29,620 nt of DNA. Source: Branchiostoma floridae (taxonomy: Eukaryota; Chordata; Leptocardii; Amphioxiformes; Branchiostomatidae). Where the stretch lies: the NCBI RefSeq assembly GCF_000003815.2, contig NC_049983.1, positions 10,213,022 to 10,242,641 of the forward strand, in the 5' to 3' direction. Each line of letters opens with the position of its first letter. Positions within the stretch are counted from its first letter, which is position 1. Made by a program: the position numbers and the translations under genes. The notes beneath the pieces are model-generated. The model ran no database searches. It worked only from the letters and a program-made list of their open reading frames with translations, and had not been told where the DNA came from. Shown here in pieces: positions 20,396 through 29,620 of the stretch.

Positions 20396-21219
20396 GCTAG
20401 CTCCATTCTTGAGACCCCGCCTGTCACGGCACCGGGTAGGGTGATGACTTAATGTCGCGATTGTAGCTTAGGCTTGAAGTTCCGGCCTGGCAGACTTGGT
20501 ATCATTGGAAAGCTCCCTTAGTAAGGAATAGATAGGTGCAATCCGCAAAATCTTCGGATTCTTCCTTCTCGAGATATTCTTGAGTATACAGACCTTGTTT
20601 AGGCGCAACCGCTAGCTCCATTCTTGAGACCCCGCCTGTCACGGCACCGGGTAGGGTGCTGACTTAAGAACGCGATTCCAAGTTAGGCTTGAAGTTCCGG
20701 CCTGGCAGACTTGGTATCATTGGAAAGCTCCCTTAGTAAGGAATAGATAGGTGCAAACCGCAAAATCTTCGAATTTTTCCTTCTCGAGATATTCTTGAGT
20801 ATACAGACCCTGTTTAGGCGCAACCGCTAGCTCCATTCTTGAGACCCCGCCTGTCACGGCACCGGGTAGGGTGCTGACTTAAGAACGCGATTCCAAGTTA
20901 GGCTTGAAGTTCCGGCCTGGCAGACTTGGTATCATTGGAAAGCTCCCCTAGTAAGGAATAGATAGGTGCAAACCGCAAAATCTTCGGATACTTCCTTCTC
21001 GAGATATTCTTGAGTATACGGACCCTGTTTAGGCGCAACCGCTAGCTCCATTCTTGAGACCCCGCCGGTCACGGCACCGGGTAGGGTGATGACTTAAGAA
21101 CGCGATTCCAAGTTAGGCTTGAAGTTCCGGCCTGGCAGACTTGGTATCATTGGAAAGCTCCCCTAGTAAGGAATAGAAAGTAGCAAACCGCAAAATCTTC
21201 GGATACTTCCTTCTCGAGA

Positions 21220-21319
21220 NNNNNNNNNNNNNNNNNNNNNNNNNNNNNNNNNNNNNNNNNNNNNNNNNNNNNNNNNNNNNNNNNNNNNNNNNNNNNNNNN
21301 NNNNNNNNNNNNNNNNNNN
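21220..21319. other. Assembly gap, 100-N placeholder; phase predicts 12 bp
   Basis: The left edge ends TTCTCGAGA and the right edge begins TACGGACC. Twelve bases of consensus fit between, or twelve plus whole monomers. As assembled the interval is 88 bp too long. Confidence 0.9.
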
Positions 21320-21328
21320 TACGGACCC

Positions 21329-21973
21329 TGTTTAGGCGCAACCGCTAGCTCCTTTCTTGAGACCTCGCCTGCCACGGCACCGGGTAGGGTGATGACTTAA
21401 TGTCGCGATTGTAGCTTAGGCTTGAAGTTCCGGCCTGGCAGACTTGGTATCATTGGAAAGCTCCCCTAGTAAGGAATAGAAAGGTGCAAACCGCAAAATC
21501 TTCGGATACTTCCTTCTCGAGATATTCTTGAGTATACGGACCCTGTTTAGGCGCAACCGCTAGCTCCTTTCTTGAGACCCCGCCTGCCACGGCACCGGGT
21601 AGGGTGATGACTTAATGTCGCGATTGTAGCTTAGGCTTGAAGTTCCGGCCTGGCAGATTTGGTATCATTGGAAAGCTCCCCTAGTAAGGAATAGAAAGGT
21701 GCAAACCGCAAAATCTTCGGATACTTCCTTCTCGAGATATTCTTGAGTATACGGACCCTGTTTAGGCGCAACCGCTAGCTCCTTTCTTGAGACCCCGCCT
21801 GTCACGGCACCGGGTAGGGTGATGACTTAAGAACGCGATTCCAAGTTAGGCTTGAAGTTCCGGCCTGACAGACTTGGTATCATTGGAAAGCTCCCTTAGT
21901 AAGGAATAGAAAGGTGCAAACCGAAAAATCTTCGGATTCTTCCTTCTCGAGATATTCTTGAGTATACGGACCT
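21329..21973. repeat. Three-monomer block repeated five monomers downstream
   Basis: Monomers 21329 (GACCTCGCCTGCC), 21544 (CCTGCCACGG, GGCAGATTTGG) and 21759 (B, CCTGACAGAC) recur in order at 22406, 22621 and 22836. The spacing is 1,077 bp, five monomers plus two. The extra two bases most likely belong to the estimated gap 22186-22381, which is about two bases too long for phase. Confidence 0.85.
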
Positions 21974-22185
21974 TGTTTAGGCGCAACCGCTAGCTCCATT
22001 CTTGAGACCCCGCCTGCCTTGGCACCGGGTAGGGTGCTGACTTAATGTCGCGATTGTAGCTTAGGCTTGAAGTTCCGGCCTGGCAGACTTGGTATCATTG
22101 GAAAGCTCCCTTAGTAAGGAATAGAAAGGTGCAAACCGCAAAATCTTCGGATACTTCCTTCTCGAGATATTCTTGAGTATACGAA

Positions 22186-22381
22186 NNNNNNNNNNNNNNN
22201 NNNNNNNNNNNNNNNNNNNNNNNNNNNNNNNNNNNNNNNNNNNNNNNNNNNNNNNNNNNNNNNNNNNNNNNNNNNNNNNNNNNNNNNNNNNNNNNNNNNN
22301 NNNNNNNNNNNNNNNNNNNNNNNNNNNNNNNNNNNNNNNNNNNNNNNNNNNNNNNNNNNNNNNNNNNNNNNNNNNNNNNNN
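22186..22381. other. Assembly gap, 196 N
   Basis: Boxes at 21974 and 22406 are 432 bp apart, two monomers plus two, so the estimate is about two bases long. Confidence 0.97.
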
Positions 22382-22405
22382 AGATATTCTTGAGTATACG
22401 GACCC

Positions 22406-23050
22406 TGTTTAGGCGCAACCGCTAGCTCCTTTCTTGAGACCTCGCCTGCCACGGCACCGGGTAGGGTGATGACTTAATGTCGCGATTGTAGCTTAGGCTT
22501 GAAGTTCCGGCCTGGCAGACTTGGTATCATTGGAAAGCTCCCCTAGTAAGGAATAGAAAGGTGCAAACCGCAAAATCTTCGGATACTTCCTTCTCGAGAT
22601 ATTCTTGAGTATACGGACCCTGTTTAGGCGCAACCGCTAGCTCCTTTCTTGAGACCCCGCCTGCCACGGCACCGGGTAGGGTGATGACTTAATGTCGCGA
22701 TTGTAGCTTAGGCTTGAAGTTCCGGCCTGGCAGATTTGGTATCATTGGAAAGCTCCCCTAGTAAGGAATAGGAAAGTGCAAACCGCAAAATCTTCGGATA
22801 CTTCCTTTTCGAGATATTCTTGAGTATACGGACCCTGTTTAGGCGCAACCGCTAGCTCCTTTCTTGAGACCCCGCCTGTCACGGCACCGGGTAGGGTGAT
22901 GACTTAAGAACGCGATTCCAAGTTAGGCTTGAAGTTCCGGCCTGACAGACTTGGCATCATTGGAAAGCTCCCTTAGTAAGGAATAGAAAGGTGCAAACCG
23001 AAAAATCTTCGGATTCTTCCTTCTCGAGATATTCTTGAGTATACGGACCC
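22406..23050. repeat. Second copy of the 21329-21973 block
   Basis: The variant order is the same as at 21329-21973: GACCTCGCC, then GGCAGATTTGG, then a B monomer with CCTGACAGAC followed by ACCGAAAAATC and GGATTCTTCC. It differs by AATAGGAAAGTGC near 22770 and CTTCCTTTTCG near 22801. That pair also occurs separately (AATAGGAAAG near 19577, CTTCCTTTTCG near 20042), so this copy is a mosaic with sequence like 19860-20075. Confidence 0.8.
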
Positions 23051-24074
23051 TGTTTAGGCGCAACCGCTAGCTCCATTCTTGAGACCCCGCCTGCCACGGT
23101 ACCGGGTAGGGTGATGACTTAATGTCGCGATTGTAGCTTAGGCTTGAAGTTCCGGCCTGGCAGACTTGGTATCATTGGAAAGCTCCCTTAGTAAGGAATA
23201 CATAGGTGCAAACCGTAAAATCTTCGGATATTTCCTTCTCGAGATATTCTTGAGTATACGGACCCTGTTTAGGCGCAACCGCTAGCTCCATTCTTGAGAT
23301 CCCGCCTGTCACGGCATAGGGTAGGGTGCTAACTTAAGAACGCGATTCCAAGTTAGGCTTGAAGTTCCGGCCTGGCAGACTTGGTGTCATTAAAAAGCTC
23401 CCCTAGTAAGAAATAGAAAGGTGCTAACCGCAAAATCTTCGGATACTTCCTTCTCGAGATATTCTTGAGTATACAGACCCTGTTTAGGTGCAACCGCTAG
23501 CTCCTTTCTTGAGACCCCGCCTGTCACGGCACCGGGTAGGGTGATGACTTAAGAACGCGATTCCAAGTTAGGCTTGAAGTTCCGGCCTGGCAGACTTGGT
23601 GTCATTGGAAAGCTCCCCTAGTAAGAAATAGAAAGGTGCAAACCGCAAAATCTTCGGATACTTCCTTCTCGAGATATTCTTGAGTATACAGACCCTGTTT
23701 AGGCGCAACCGCTAGCTCCTTTCTTGAGACCCCGCCTGCCACGGCACCGGTTAGGATGATGACTTAATGTCGCGATTGTAGCCTAGGCTTGAAGTTGCGG
23801 CCTGGCAGACTTGGTATCATTGGAAAGCTCCCTTAGTAAGGAATAGGAAGGTGCAAACCGCAAAATCTTCGGATACTTCCTTCTCGAGATATTCTTGAGT
23901 ATACGGACCCTGTTTAGGCGCAACCGCTAGCTCCATTCTTGAGACCCCGCCTGCCACGGCACCGGGTAGGGTGATGACTTCATAACGCGATTCCAAGTTA
24001 GGCTTGAAGTTCCGGCCTGGCAGACTTGGTATCATTGGAAAGCTCCCTTAGTAAGGAATAGAAAGGTGCAAACC

Positions 24075-24290
24075 GCAAGTCCTCGGATTCTTCCTTCTCG
24101 AAATATTCTTGAGTATACGGAACCTGGTTAGGGGCAAACGGTAGGTCCTTTCTTGAGAACCCGCCTGCCACGGCACCGGGTAGGGTGAGTGACTTAATGT
24201 CGCGATTGTAGCTTAGGCTTGAAGTTCCGGCCTGTGCAGACTTGGTATCATTGGAAAGCTCCCTTAGTAAGGAATATGATAGGTGCAAAC
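24075..24290. repeat. Degenerate monomer near the largest gap
   Basis: Its box reads TGGTTAGGGGCAAACGG, followed by GTAGGTCC, GAGAACCCGCC, GGGTGAGTGAC, CCTGTGCAGAC and AATATGATAGG, with AAGTCCTCGG just ahead of it. It is 218 bp long with several single-base insertions. The nearest N run starts at 24375, so consensus error is likely. Confidence 0.7.
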
Positions 24291-24374
24291 CGCAAAATCT
24301 TCGGATTCTTCCTTCTCGAGATATTCTTGAGTATACAGACCTTGTTTAGGCGCAACCGCTAGCTCCATTCTTGA

Positions 24375-25009
24375 NNNNNNNNNNNNNNNNNNNNNNNNNN
24401 NNNNNNNNNNNNNNNNNNNNNNNNNNNNNNNNNNNNNNNNNNNNNNNNNNNNNNNNNNNNNNNNNNNNNNNNNNNNNNNNNNNNNNNNNNNNNNNNNNNN
24501 NNNNNNNNNNNNNNNNNNNNNNNNNNNNNNNNNNNNNNNNNNNNNNNNNNNNNNNNNNNNNNNNNNNNNNNNNNNNNNNNNNNNNNNNNNNNNNNNNNNN
24601 NNNNNNNNNNNNNNNNNNNNNNNNNNNNNNNNNNNNNNNNNNNNNNNNNNNNNNNNNNNNNNNNNNNNNNNNNNNNNNNNNNNNNNNNNNNNNNNNNNNN
24701 NNNNNNNNNNNNNNNNNNNNNNNNNNNNNNNNNNNNNNNNNNNNNNNNNNNNNNNNNNNNNNNNNNNNNNNNNNNNNNNNNNNNNNNNNNNNNNNNNNNN
24801 NNNNNNNNNNNNNNNNNNNNNNNNNNNNNNNNNNNNNNNNNNNNNNNNNNNNNNNNNNNNNNNNNNNNNNNNNNNNNNNNNNNNNNNNNNNNNNNNNNNN
24901 NNNNNNNNNNNNNNNNNNNNNNNNNNNNNNNNNNNNNNNNNNNNNNNNNNNNNNNNNNNNNNNNNNNNNNNNNNNNNNNNNNNNNNNNNNNNNNNNNNNN
25001 NNNNNNNNN
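24375..25009. other. Assembly gap, 635 N
   Basis: The box at 24343 and the inferred box at 24988 are 645 bp apart, exactly three 215 bp monomers, so the missing sequence is probably more of the same array. Confidence 0.97.
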
Positions 25010-25417
25010 CCATTCTTGAGATCCCGCCTGTCACGGCATTGGGTAGGGTGCTGACTTAAGAACGCGATTCCAAGTAAGGCTTGAAGTTCCGGCCTGGCAG
25101 CTTTGGTATCATTGGAAAGCTCCCTTAGTAAGGAATAGATAGGTGCAAACCGCAAAATCTTCGGATTCTTCCTTCTCGAGATATTCTTGAGTATACGGAC
25201 CCTGTTTAGGCGCAACCGCTAGCTCCTTTCTTGAGACCCCGCCTGCCACGACACCGGGTAGGGTGATGACTTAAGAACGCGATTCCAAGTAAGGCTTGAA
25301 GTTCCGGCCTGGCAGACTTGGTATCATTGGAAAGCTCCCTTAGTAAGGAATAGAAAGGTGCAAACCGAAAAATCTTCGGATTCTTCCTTCTCGAGATATT
25401 TTTGAGTATACGGACCC
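24988..25417. repeat. Two B monomers duplicated at 27352-27781 (11-monomer spacing)
   Basis: The pair begins just after the 635-N run. Linked private variants (GAGATCCCGCC, CGGCATTGGG, CAAGTAAGGC, GGCAGCTTTGG, then CCTGCCACGACACC and ACCGAAAAATC) occur at 24988-25417 and again 2,364 bp later, eleven monomers. The next monomers differ (25418 CCTGCCACGG against 27782 CCTGTCACGG with GGTTGCTGAC), so the duplicated part is about two monomers. Confidence 0.85.
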
Positions 25418-25759
25418 TGTTTAGGCGCAACCGCTAGCTCCTTTCTTGAGACCCCGCCTGCCACGGCACCGGGTAGGGTGATGACTTAATGTCGCGATTG
25501 TAGCTTAGGCTTGAAGTTCCGGCCTGGCAGACTTGGTATCATTGGAAAGCTCTCTTAGTAAGGAATAGATAGGTGCAAACCGAAAAATCTTCGGATTCTT
25601 CCTTCTCAGAGATATTCTTGAGTATACGGATCCTGTTTAGGCGCAACCGCTAGCTCCTTTCTTGAGACCCCGCCTGCCACGACACCGGGTAGGGTGATGA
25701 CTTTATGTCGCGATTCTAAGTTAGGCTTGAAGTTCCGGCCTGGCAGACTTGGTATCATT

Positions 25760-26277
25760 GGAAAGCTCCCTTAATAAGGAATAGGAAGGTGCAAACCGCA
25801 AAATCTTCGGATACTTCCTTCTCGAGATATTCTTGAGTATACGGACCCTGTTTAGGCGCAACCGCTAGCTCCATTCTTGAGACCCCGCCTGTCGCGGCAC
25901 CGGGTAGGGTGATGACTTAAGAACGCGATTCCAAGTTAGGCCTGAAGTTCCGGCCTGGCAGACTTGGTATCATTGGAAAGCCCCCTTAGTAAGGAATAGA
26001 AAGGTGCAAACCGCAAATCCTCGGATTCTTCCTTCTCGAGATATTCTTGAGTATACGGACCCTGTTAAGGCGCAACCGCTTGCTCCTTTCTTGAGACCCC
26101 GCCTGCCACGGCACCGGGTAGGGTGATGACTTAAGAACGCGATTCCAAGTTAGGCTTGAAGTTCCGGCCTGGCAGACTTGGTATCATTGGAAAGCTCCCT
26201 TAGTAAGGAATAGATAGGTGCAAACCGTAAAATCTTCGGATTCTTCCTTCTCGAGATATTCTTGAGTATACGGACCC
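25760..26277. repeat. Block duplicated four monomers downstream (859 bp)
   Basis: From TTAATAAGGAATAGGAAGG through monomers 25849 (B, CTCCATTC, CCTGTCGCGG, TTAGGCCTGAAG) and 26063 (B, CGCTTGCTCC), the order recurs at about 26620-27136 with starts 26708 and 26922, an 859 bp spacing. GCAAATCCTCGGATTC, with one base missing relative to GCAAAATCTTCGG, is shared by both copies and makes both following boxes come at 214. Confidence 0.88.
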
Positions 26278-26619
26278 TGTTTAGGCGCAACCGCTAGCTC
26301 CTTTCTTGAGACCCCGCCTGCCACGGCACCGGGTAGGGTGATGACTTAATGTCGCGATTGTAGCTTAGGCTTGAAGTTCCGGCCTGGCAGACTTGGCATC
26401 ATTGGAAAGCTCCCTTAGTAAGGAATAGAAAGGTGCAAACCGCAAAATCTTTGGATTCTTCCTTCTCGAGATATTCTTGAGTATACAGACCCTGTTTAGG
26501 CGCAACCGCTGGCTCCTTTCTTGAGACCCCGCCTGCCACGGCACCGGGTAGGGTGCTGACTTAATGTCGCGATTGTAGCGTAGGCTTGAAGTTCCGGCCT
26601 GGCAGACTTGGTATCATTG

Positions 26620-27136
26620 GAAAGCTCCCTTAATAAGAAATAGGAAGGTGCAAACCGCAAAATCTTCGGATACTTCCTTCTCGAGATATTCTTGAGTATA
26701 CGGACCCTGTTTAGGCGCAACCGCTAGCTCCATTCTTGAGACCCCGCCTGTCGCGGCACCGGGTAGGGTGATGACTTAAGAACGCGATTCCAAGTTAGGC
26801 CTGAAGTTCCGGCCTGGCAGACTTGGTATCATTGGAAAGCCCCCTTAGTAAGGAATACATAGGTGCAAACCGCAAATCCTCGGATTCTTCCTTCTCGAGA
26901 TATTCTTGAGTATACGGAACCTGTTTAGGCGCAACCGCTTGCTCCTTTCTTGAGACCCCGCCTGCCACGGCACCGGGTAGGGTGATGACTTAAGAACGCG
27001 ATTCCAACTTAGGCTTGAAGTTCCGGCCTGGCAGACTTGGTATCATTGGAAAGCTCCCTTAGTAAGGAATAGATAGGTGCAAACCGTAAAATCTTCGGAT
27101 TCTTCCTTCTCGAGATATTCTTGAGTATACGGACCC
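26620..27136. repeat. Second copy of the 25760-26277 block
   Basis: It matches the block 859 bp upstream, including CCTGTCGCGG, TTAGGCCTGAAG, GCCCCCTTAG, GCAAATCCTCGG, CGCTTGCTCC and ACCGTAAAATC. Small differences (AATACATAGGTGC near 26856, GGAACCTG near 26917, CCAACTTAGG near 27004) post-date the duplication. Confidence 0.85.
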
Positions 27137-27351
27137 TGTTTAGGCGCAACCGCTAGCTCCTTTCTTGAGACCCCGCCTGTCACGGCACCGGGTAGGTTGC
27201 TGACTTAATGTCGCGATTGTAGCCTAGGCTTGAAGTTCCGGCCTGGCAGATTTGGTATCATTGGAAAGCTCCCCTAGTAAGGAATAGATAGGTGCAAACC
27301 GCAAAATCTTCGGATACTTCCTTCTCGAGATATTCTTGAGTATACGGACCC

Positions 27352-27781
27352 TGTTTAGGCGCAACCGCTAGCTCCATTCTTGAGATCCCGCCTGTCACGG
27401 CATTGGGTAGGGTGCTGACTTAAGAACGCGATTCCAAGTAAGGCTTGAAGTTCCGGCCTGGCAGCTTTGGTATCATTGGAAAGCTCCCCTAGTAAGAAAT
27501 AGATAGGTGCAAACCGCAAAATCTTCGGATTCTTCCTTCTCGAGATATTCTTGAGTATACGGACCCTGTTTAGGCGCAACCGCTAGCTCCTTTCTTGAGA
27601 CCCCGCCTGCCACGACACCGGGTAGGGTGATGACTTAAGAACGCGATTCCAAGTAAGGCTTGAAGTTCCGGCCTGGCAGACTTGGTATCATTGGAAAGCT
27701 CCCTTAGTAAGGAATAGAAAGGTGCAAACCGAAAAATCTTCGGATTCTTCCTTCTCGAGATATTCTTGAGTATACGGACCT
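27352..27781. repeat. Second copy of the 24988-25417 pair
   Basis: This B-B pair has the same linked variants as 24988-25417. Near 27486 it carries CTCCCCTAGTAAGAAATAG where the other copy has CTCCCTTAGTAAGGAATAG, an exchange limited to a few tens of bases inside an otherwise matching copy. Confidence 0.85.
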
Positions 27782-27966
27782 TGTTTAGGCGCAACCGCTA
27801 GCTCCTTTCTTGAGACCCCGCCTGTCACGGCACCGGGTAGGTTGCTGACTTAATGTCGCGATTGTAGCTTAGGCTTGAAGTTCCGGCCTGGCAGATTTGG
27901 TATCATTGGAAAGCTCCCTTAGTAAGGAATAGGAAGGTGCAAACCGCAAATTCTTCGGATACTTCC

Positions 27967-28165
27967 TTTTCGAGATATTCTGGAGTATCCGGACCCGGTT
28001 TAGGCGCAACCGCTAGCTCCTTTCTTGAGACCCCGCCTGTCACGGCACCGGTTAGGGTGATGACTTCATACCGCGATTCCAAGTTAGCCCTGAAGTTCCG
28101 CCCTGGCAGACTGGGTATCATTGGAAAGTCCCCTTATTAAGGAATAGAAAGGTGCAACCGGCAAG
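27967..28165. repeat. Diverged monomer away from any gap
   Basis: It shows TTCTGGAGTATCCGGACCCGG, CACCGGTTAGG, CTTCATACCGCG, GTTAGCCCTGAAG, TTCCGCCCTGG, GACTGGGTATC, AAGTCCCCTTATTAAGG and GCAACCGGCAAGTCC. The box itself is altered (CGGTTTAGG at 27997). No N run lies within 2.9 kb, so this is either a genuinely older copy or a poorly polished stretch. Confidence 0.7.
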
Positions 28166-28855
28166 TCCTCGGATTCTTCCTTCTCGAGATATTCTTGAGT
28201 ATACGGACCCTGTTTAGGCGCAACCGCTAGCTCCTTTCTTGAGACCCCGCCTGCCACGGCACCGGGTAGGGTGATGACTTAATGTCGCGATTGTAGCTTA
28301 GGCTTGAAGTTCCGGCCTGGCAGACTTGGTATCATTGGAAAGCTCCCTTAGTAAGGAATAGATAGGTGCAAACCGCAAAATCTTCGGATTCTTCCTTCTC
28401 GAGATATTCTTGAGTATACAGACCTTGTTTAGGCGCAACCGCTAGCTCCATTCTTGAGACCCCGCCTGTCACGGCACCGGGTAGGGTGCTGACTTAAGAA
28501 CGCGATTCCAAGTTAGGCTTGAAGTTCCGGCCTGGCAGACTTGGTATCATTGGAAAGCTCCCCTAGTAAGGAATAGAAAGGTGCAAACCGCAAAATCTTC
28601 GGATTCTTCCTTCTCGAGATATTCTTGAGTATACGGACCCTGTTTAGGCGCAACCGCTAGCTCCTTTCTTGAGACCCCGCCTGCCACGGCACCGGGTAGG
28701 GTGATGACTTTATGTCGCGATTGTAGCTTAGGCTTGAAGCTCCGGCCTGGCAGACTTGGTATCATTGGAAAGCTCCCCTAGTAAGGAATAGATAGGTGCA
28801 AACCGTAAAATCTTCGGGTTCTTCCTTCTCGAGATATTCTTGAGTATACAGACCC

Positions 28856-29620
28856 TGTTTAGGCGCAACCGCTAGCTCCTTTCTGAGACCCCGCCTGTCA
28901 CTGCACCTTGTAGGATGCTAACTTAAGAACGCGATTCCAAGTTAGGCTTGAAGTTTTGGCCTGGCAGACTTGGTATCATTGAAAAGCTCCCTTAGTAAAG
29001 AATAGAAAGGTGCAAACCGCAAAATCTTCGGATACTTCCTTCTCGAAATATTCTTGAGTATACGAACCCTGTTTAGGCGCAACCGCTAGCTCCTTTCTTG
29101 AGACCCCGCCTGTCACGGCACCGGGTAGGGTGCTGACTTAAGAACGCGATTCCAAGTTAGGCTTGAAGTTCCGGCCTGGCAGACTTGGTATCATTGGAAA
29201 GCTCCCTTAGTAAGGAATAGAAAGGTGCAAACCGAAAAATCTTCGGATACTTCCTTCTCGAGATATTCTTGAGTATACGGACCCTGTTTAGGCGCAACCG
29301 CTAGCTCCTTTCTTGAGACCCGGCCAACACGGCACCGGGTAGGGTGATGACTTAAAGTCGCGATTGTAGCTTAGGCTTGAAGTTCCGGCCTAGTAGACTT
29401 GGTATCATTGGAAAGCTCCCTTAGTAAGGAATAGAAAGGTGCAAACCGAAAAATCTTCGGATACTTCCTTCTCGAGATATTCTTGAGTATACGGACCCTG
29501 TTTAGGCGCAACCGCTAGCTCCTTTCTTGAGACCCCGCCTGTCACGGCACCGGGTAGGGTGCTGACTTAAGAATGCGATTCCAAGTTAGGCTTGAAGTTC
29601 CGGCCTGGCAGACTTGGTAT
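28856..29620. repeat. Return to middle-domain monomers at the right edge
   Basis: Monomers start at 28856 (B), 29070 (B), 29285 (C) and 29499 (B, cut by the window end after 122 bp). The first is divergent (TTTCTGAGACC with one T lost, GCACCTTGTAGGATGCTAAC, GAAGTTTTGGCC) and sits at the switch. After it the right-domain markers disappear and ACGAACCC, AAAGAATAG and a type C monomer (CCAACACGG, AAAGTCGCG, CCTAGTAGAC) reappear, as in 11242-11670. The array continues beyond the window. Confidence 0.85.

Larger units (their letters stand above)
19645..28855. repeat. Right satellite domain: CTCCATTC / GGATTCTTCC sub-family
   Basis: Monomer starts: 19645, 19860, 20075B, 20290, 20596B, 20811B, 21026B, 21329, 21544, 21759B, 21974, about 22189 (gap), 22406, 22621, 22836B, 23051, 23266B, 23481B, 23696, 23911B, 24125, 24343, about 24558 and 24773 (gap), 24988B, 25203B, 25418, 25634, 25849B, 26063B, 26278, 26493, 26708B, 26922B, 27137, 27352B, 27567B, 27782, 27997B, 28211, 28426B, 28641. 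Diagnostic variants absent or rare to the left are CTCCATTCTTGAG (for CTCCTTTCTTGAG), GGATTCTTCC, GAATAGATAGGTGC, CTCCCCTAGTAAGG, TACAGACC and CCTGCCACGG. Nearly all monomers are 215 bp. B monomers are more frequent than in the left domain. Confidence 0.88.
1..29620. repeat. Satellite DNA array, about 137 tandem monomers of 214-216 bp
   Basis: The TGTTTAGG box recurs every 214-216 bases throughout (for example 1, 216, 430, 645, 860), always in the same orientation, and every base between boxes aligns to the same monomer. No unique sequence, inverted monomer or transposon interrupts it. Most neighbouring copies look alike apart from a few percent of substitutions and single-base indels; identity was judged by eye. 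The 214/215 difference mostly follows a one-base indel in the variable window (CCTGCACGG against CCTGTCACGG or CCTGCCACGG). Base composition is near 50% GC with about 12 CpG per consensus monomer. Long single-orientation arrays of this kind are typical of eukaryotic centromeric, pericentromeric or subtelomeric heterochromatin; which one applies here cannot be seen. I do not recognise the family. No gene lies anywhere in the window. Confidence 0.98.

Noticed and set aside
25206-25430. Recurrent minus-strand open frames of about 74 codons, seen at 8011, 25206, 26496, 27355 and 27570
   Set aside because: They are one monomer read through once, opening at TTG (complement of CAA in GCGCAACC), not at ATG. 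The monomer length is not a multiple of three, frames break in most copies, and small indels are tolerated freely. No ribosome-binding or protein-family signal is seen.
1-29620. CRISPR-like regular repeats
   Set aside because: The full 215 bp unit repeats with no unique spacers, and repeats are far too long.
1-29620. Ribosomal spacer, 5S rDNA or telomeric repeat array
   Set aside because: No rRNA coding motif, 5S internal promoter or telomere-type short repeat is present in any monomer.
1-29620. A new defence, mobile or regulatory system
   Set aside because: There is no coding capacity, no variable cargo and no distinct flanking element; every base that can be read fits the satellite.

Overview
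The window is one uninterrupted satellite DNA array. About 137 copies of a 214-216 bp monomer (usual lengths 215 and 214) run head-to-tail in one orientation from the first base to the last. I find no gene, RNA gene, transposon insertion, CRISPR array or unique spacer sequence, and neither array edge is present. Eleven runs of N (2,432 bases, about 8%) interrupt the assembly, not the array itself. This structure points to a eukaryotic genome, most likely a centromeric, pericentromeric or subtelomeric heterochromatic block. I do not recognise the satellite and cannot name the species. A plant is possible on weak grounds: a short match to a plant-type retrotransposon primer-binding site, and recurrent CpG transition variants.

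Monomer plan (offset 0 at the TGTTTAGG box): TGTTTAGGCGCAACC (0-14), an NheI-type GCTAGC (15), TTCTTGAGACC (25-35), a variable window (about 38-88), GGCTTGAAGTTCCGG (89-103), TTGGTATCATTGGAAAGC (114-131), TAGAAAGGTGCAAACCG (147-163), ATCTTCGGATAC (168-179), TTCTCGAGATATTCTTGAG (184-202) and GTATACGGACCC. Three alleles occupy the variable window. Type A carries AATGTCGCGATTGTAGCTTA. Type B carries AAGAACGCGATTCCAAGTTA. The rarer type C carries CCCACACGG, AAAGTCGCG and CCTAGTAGAC.

Layout: (1) 1 to about 8,437: mostly type A with scattered B, holding large repeated blocks 3,856 bp and about 3,649 bp apart (18 and 17 monomers). (2) About 8,361 to 19,644: several 6-monomer higher-order repeats of 1,289 bp, with B-rich runs and type C monomers. 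(3) 19,645 to about 28,855: a distinct sub-family marked by CTCCATTC, GGATTCTTCC and GATAGGTGC, with short scrambled duplications of 5, 4 and 11 monomers. (4) About 28,856 to the end: a switch back to the middle sub-family, including a type C monomer. The pattern fits unequal exchange and gene conversion between copies.

The most useful observations concern the higher-order structure, the allelic A/B window, and monomer phase as a test of gap sizes and joins. I found no support for a new protein- or RNA-based system here.
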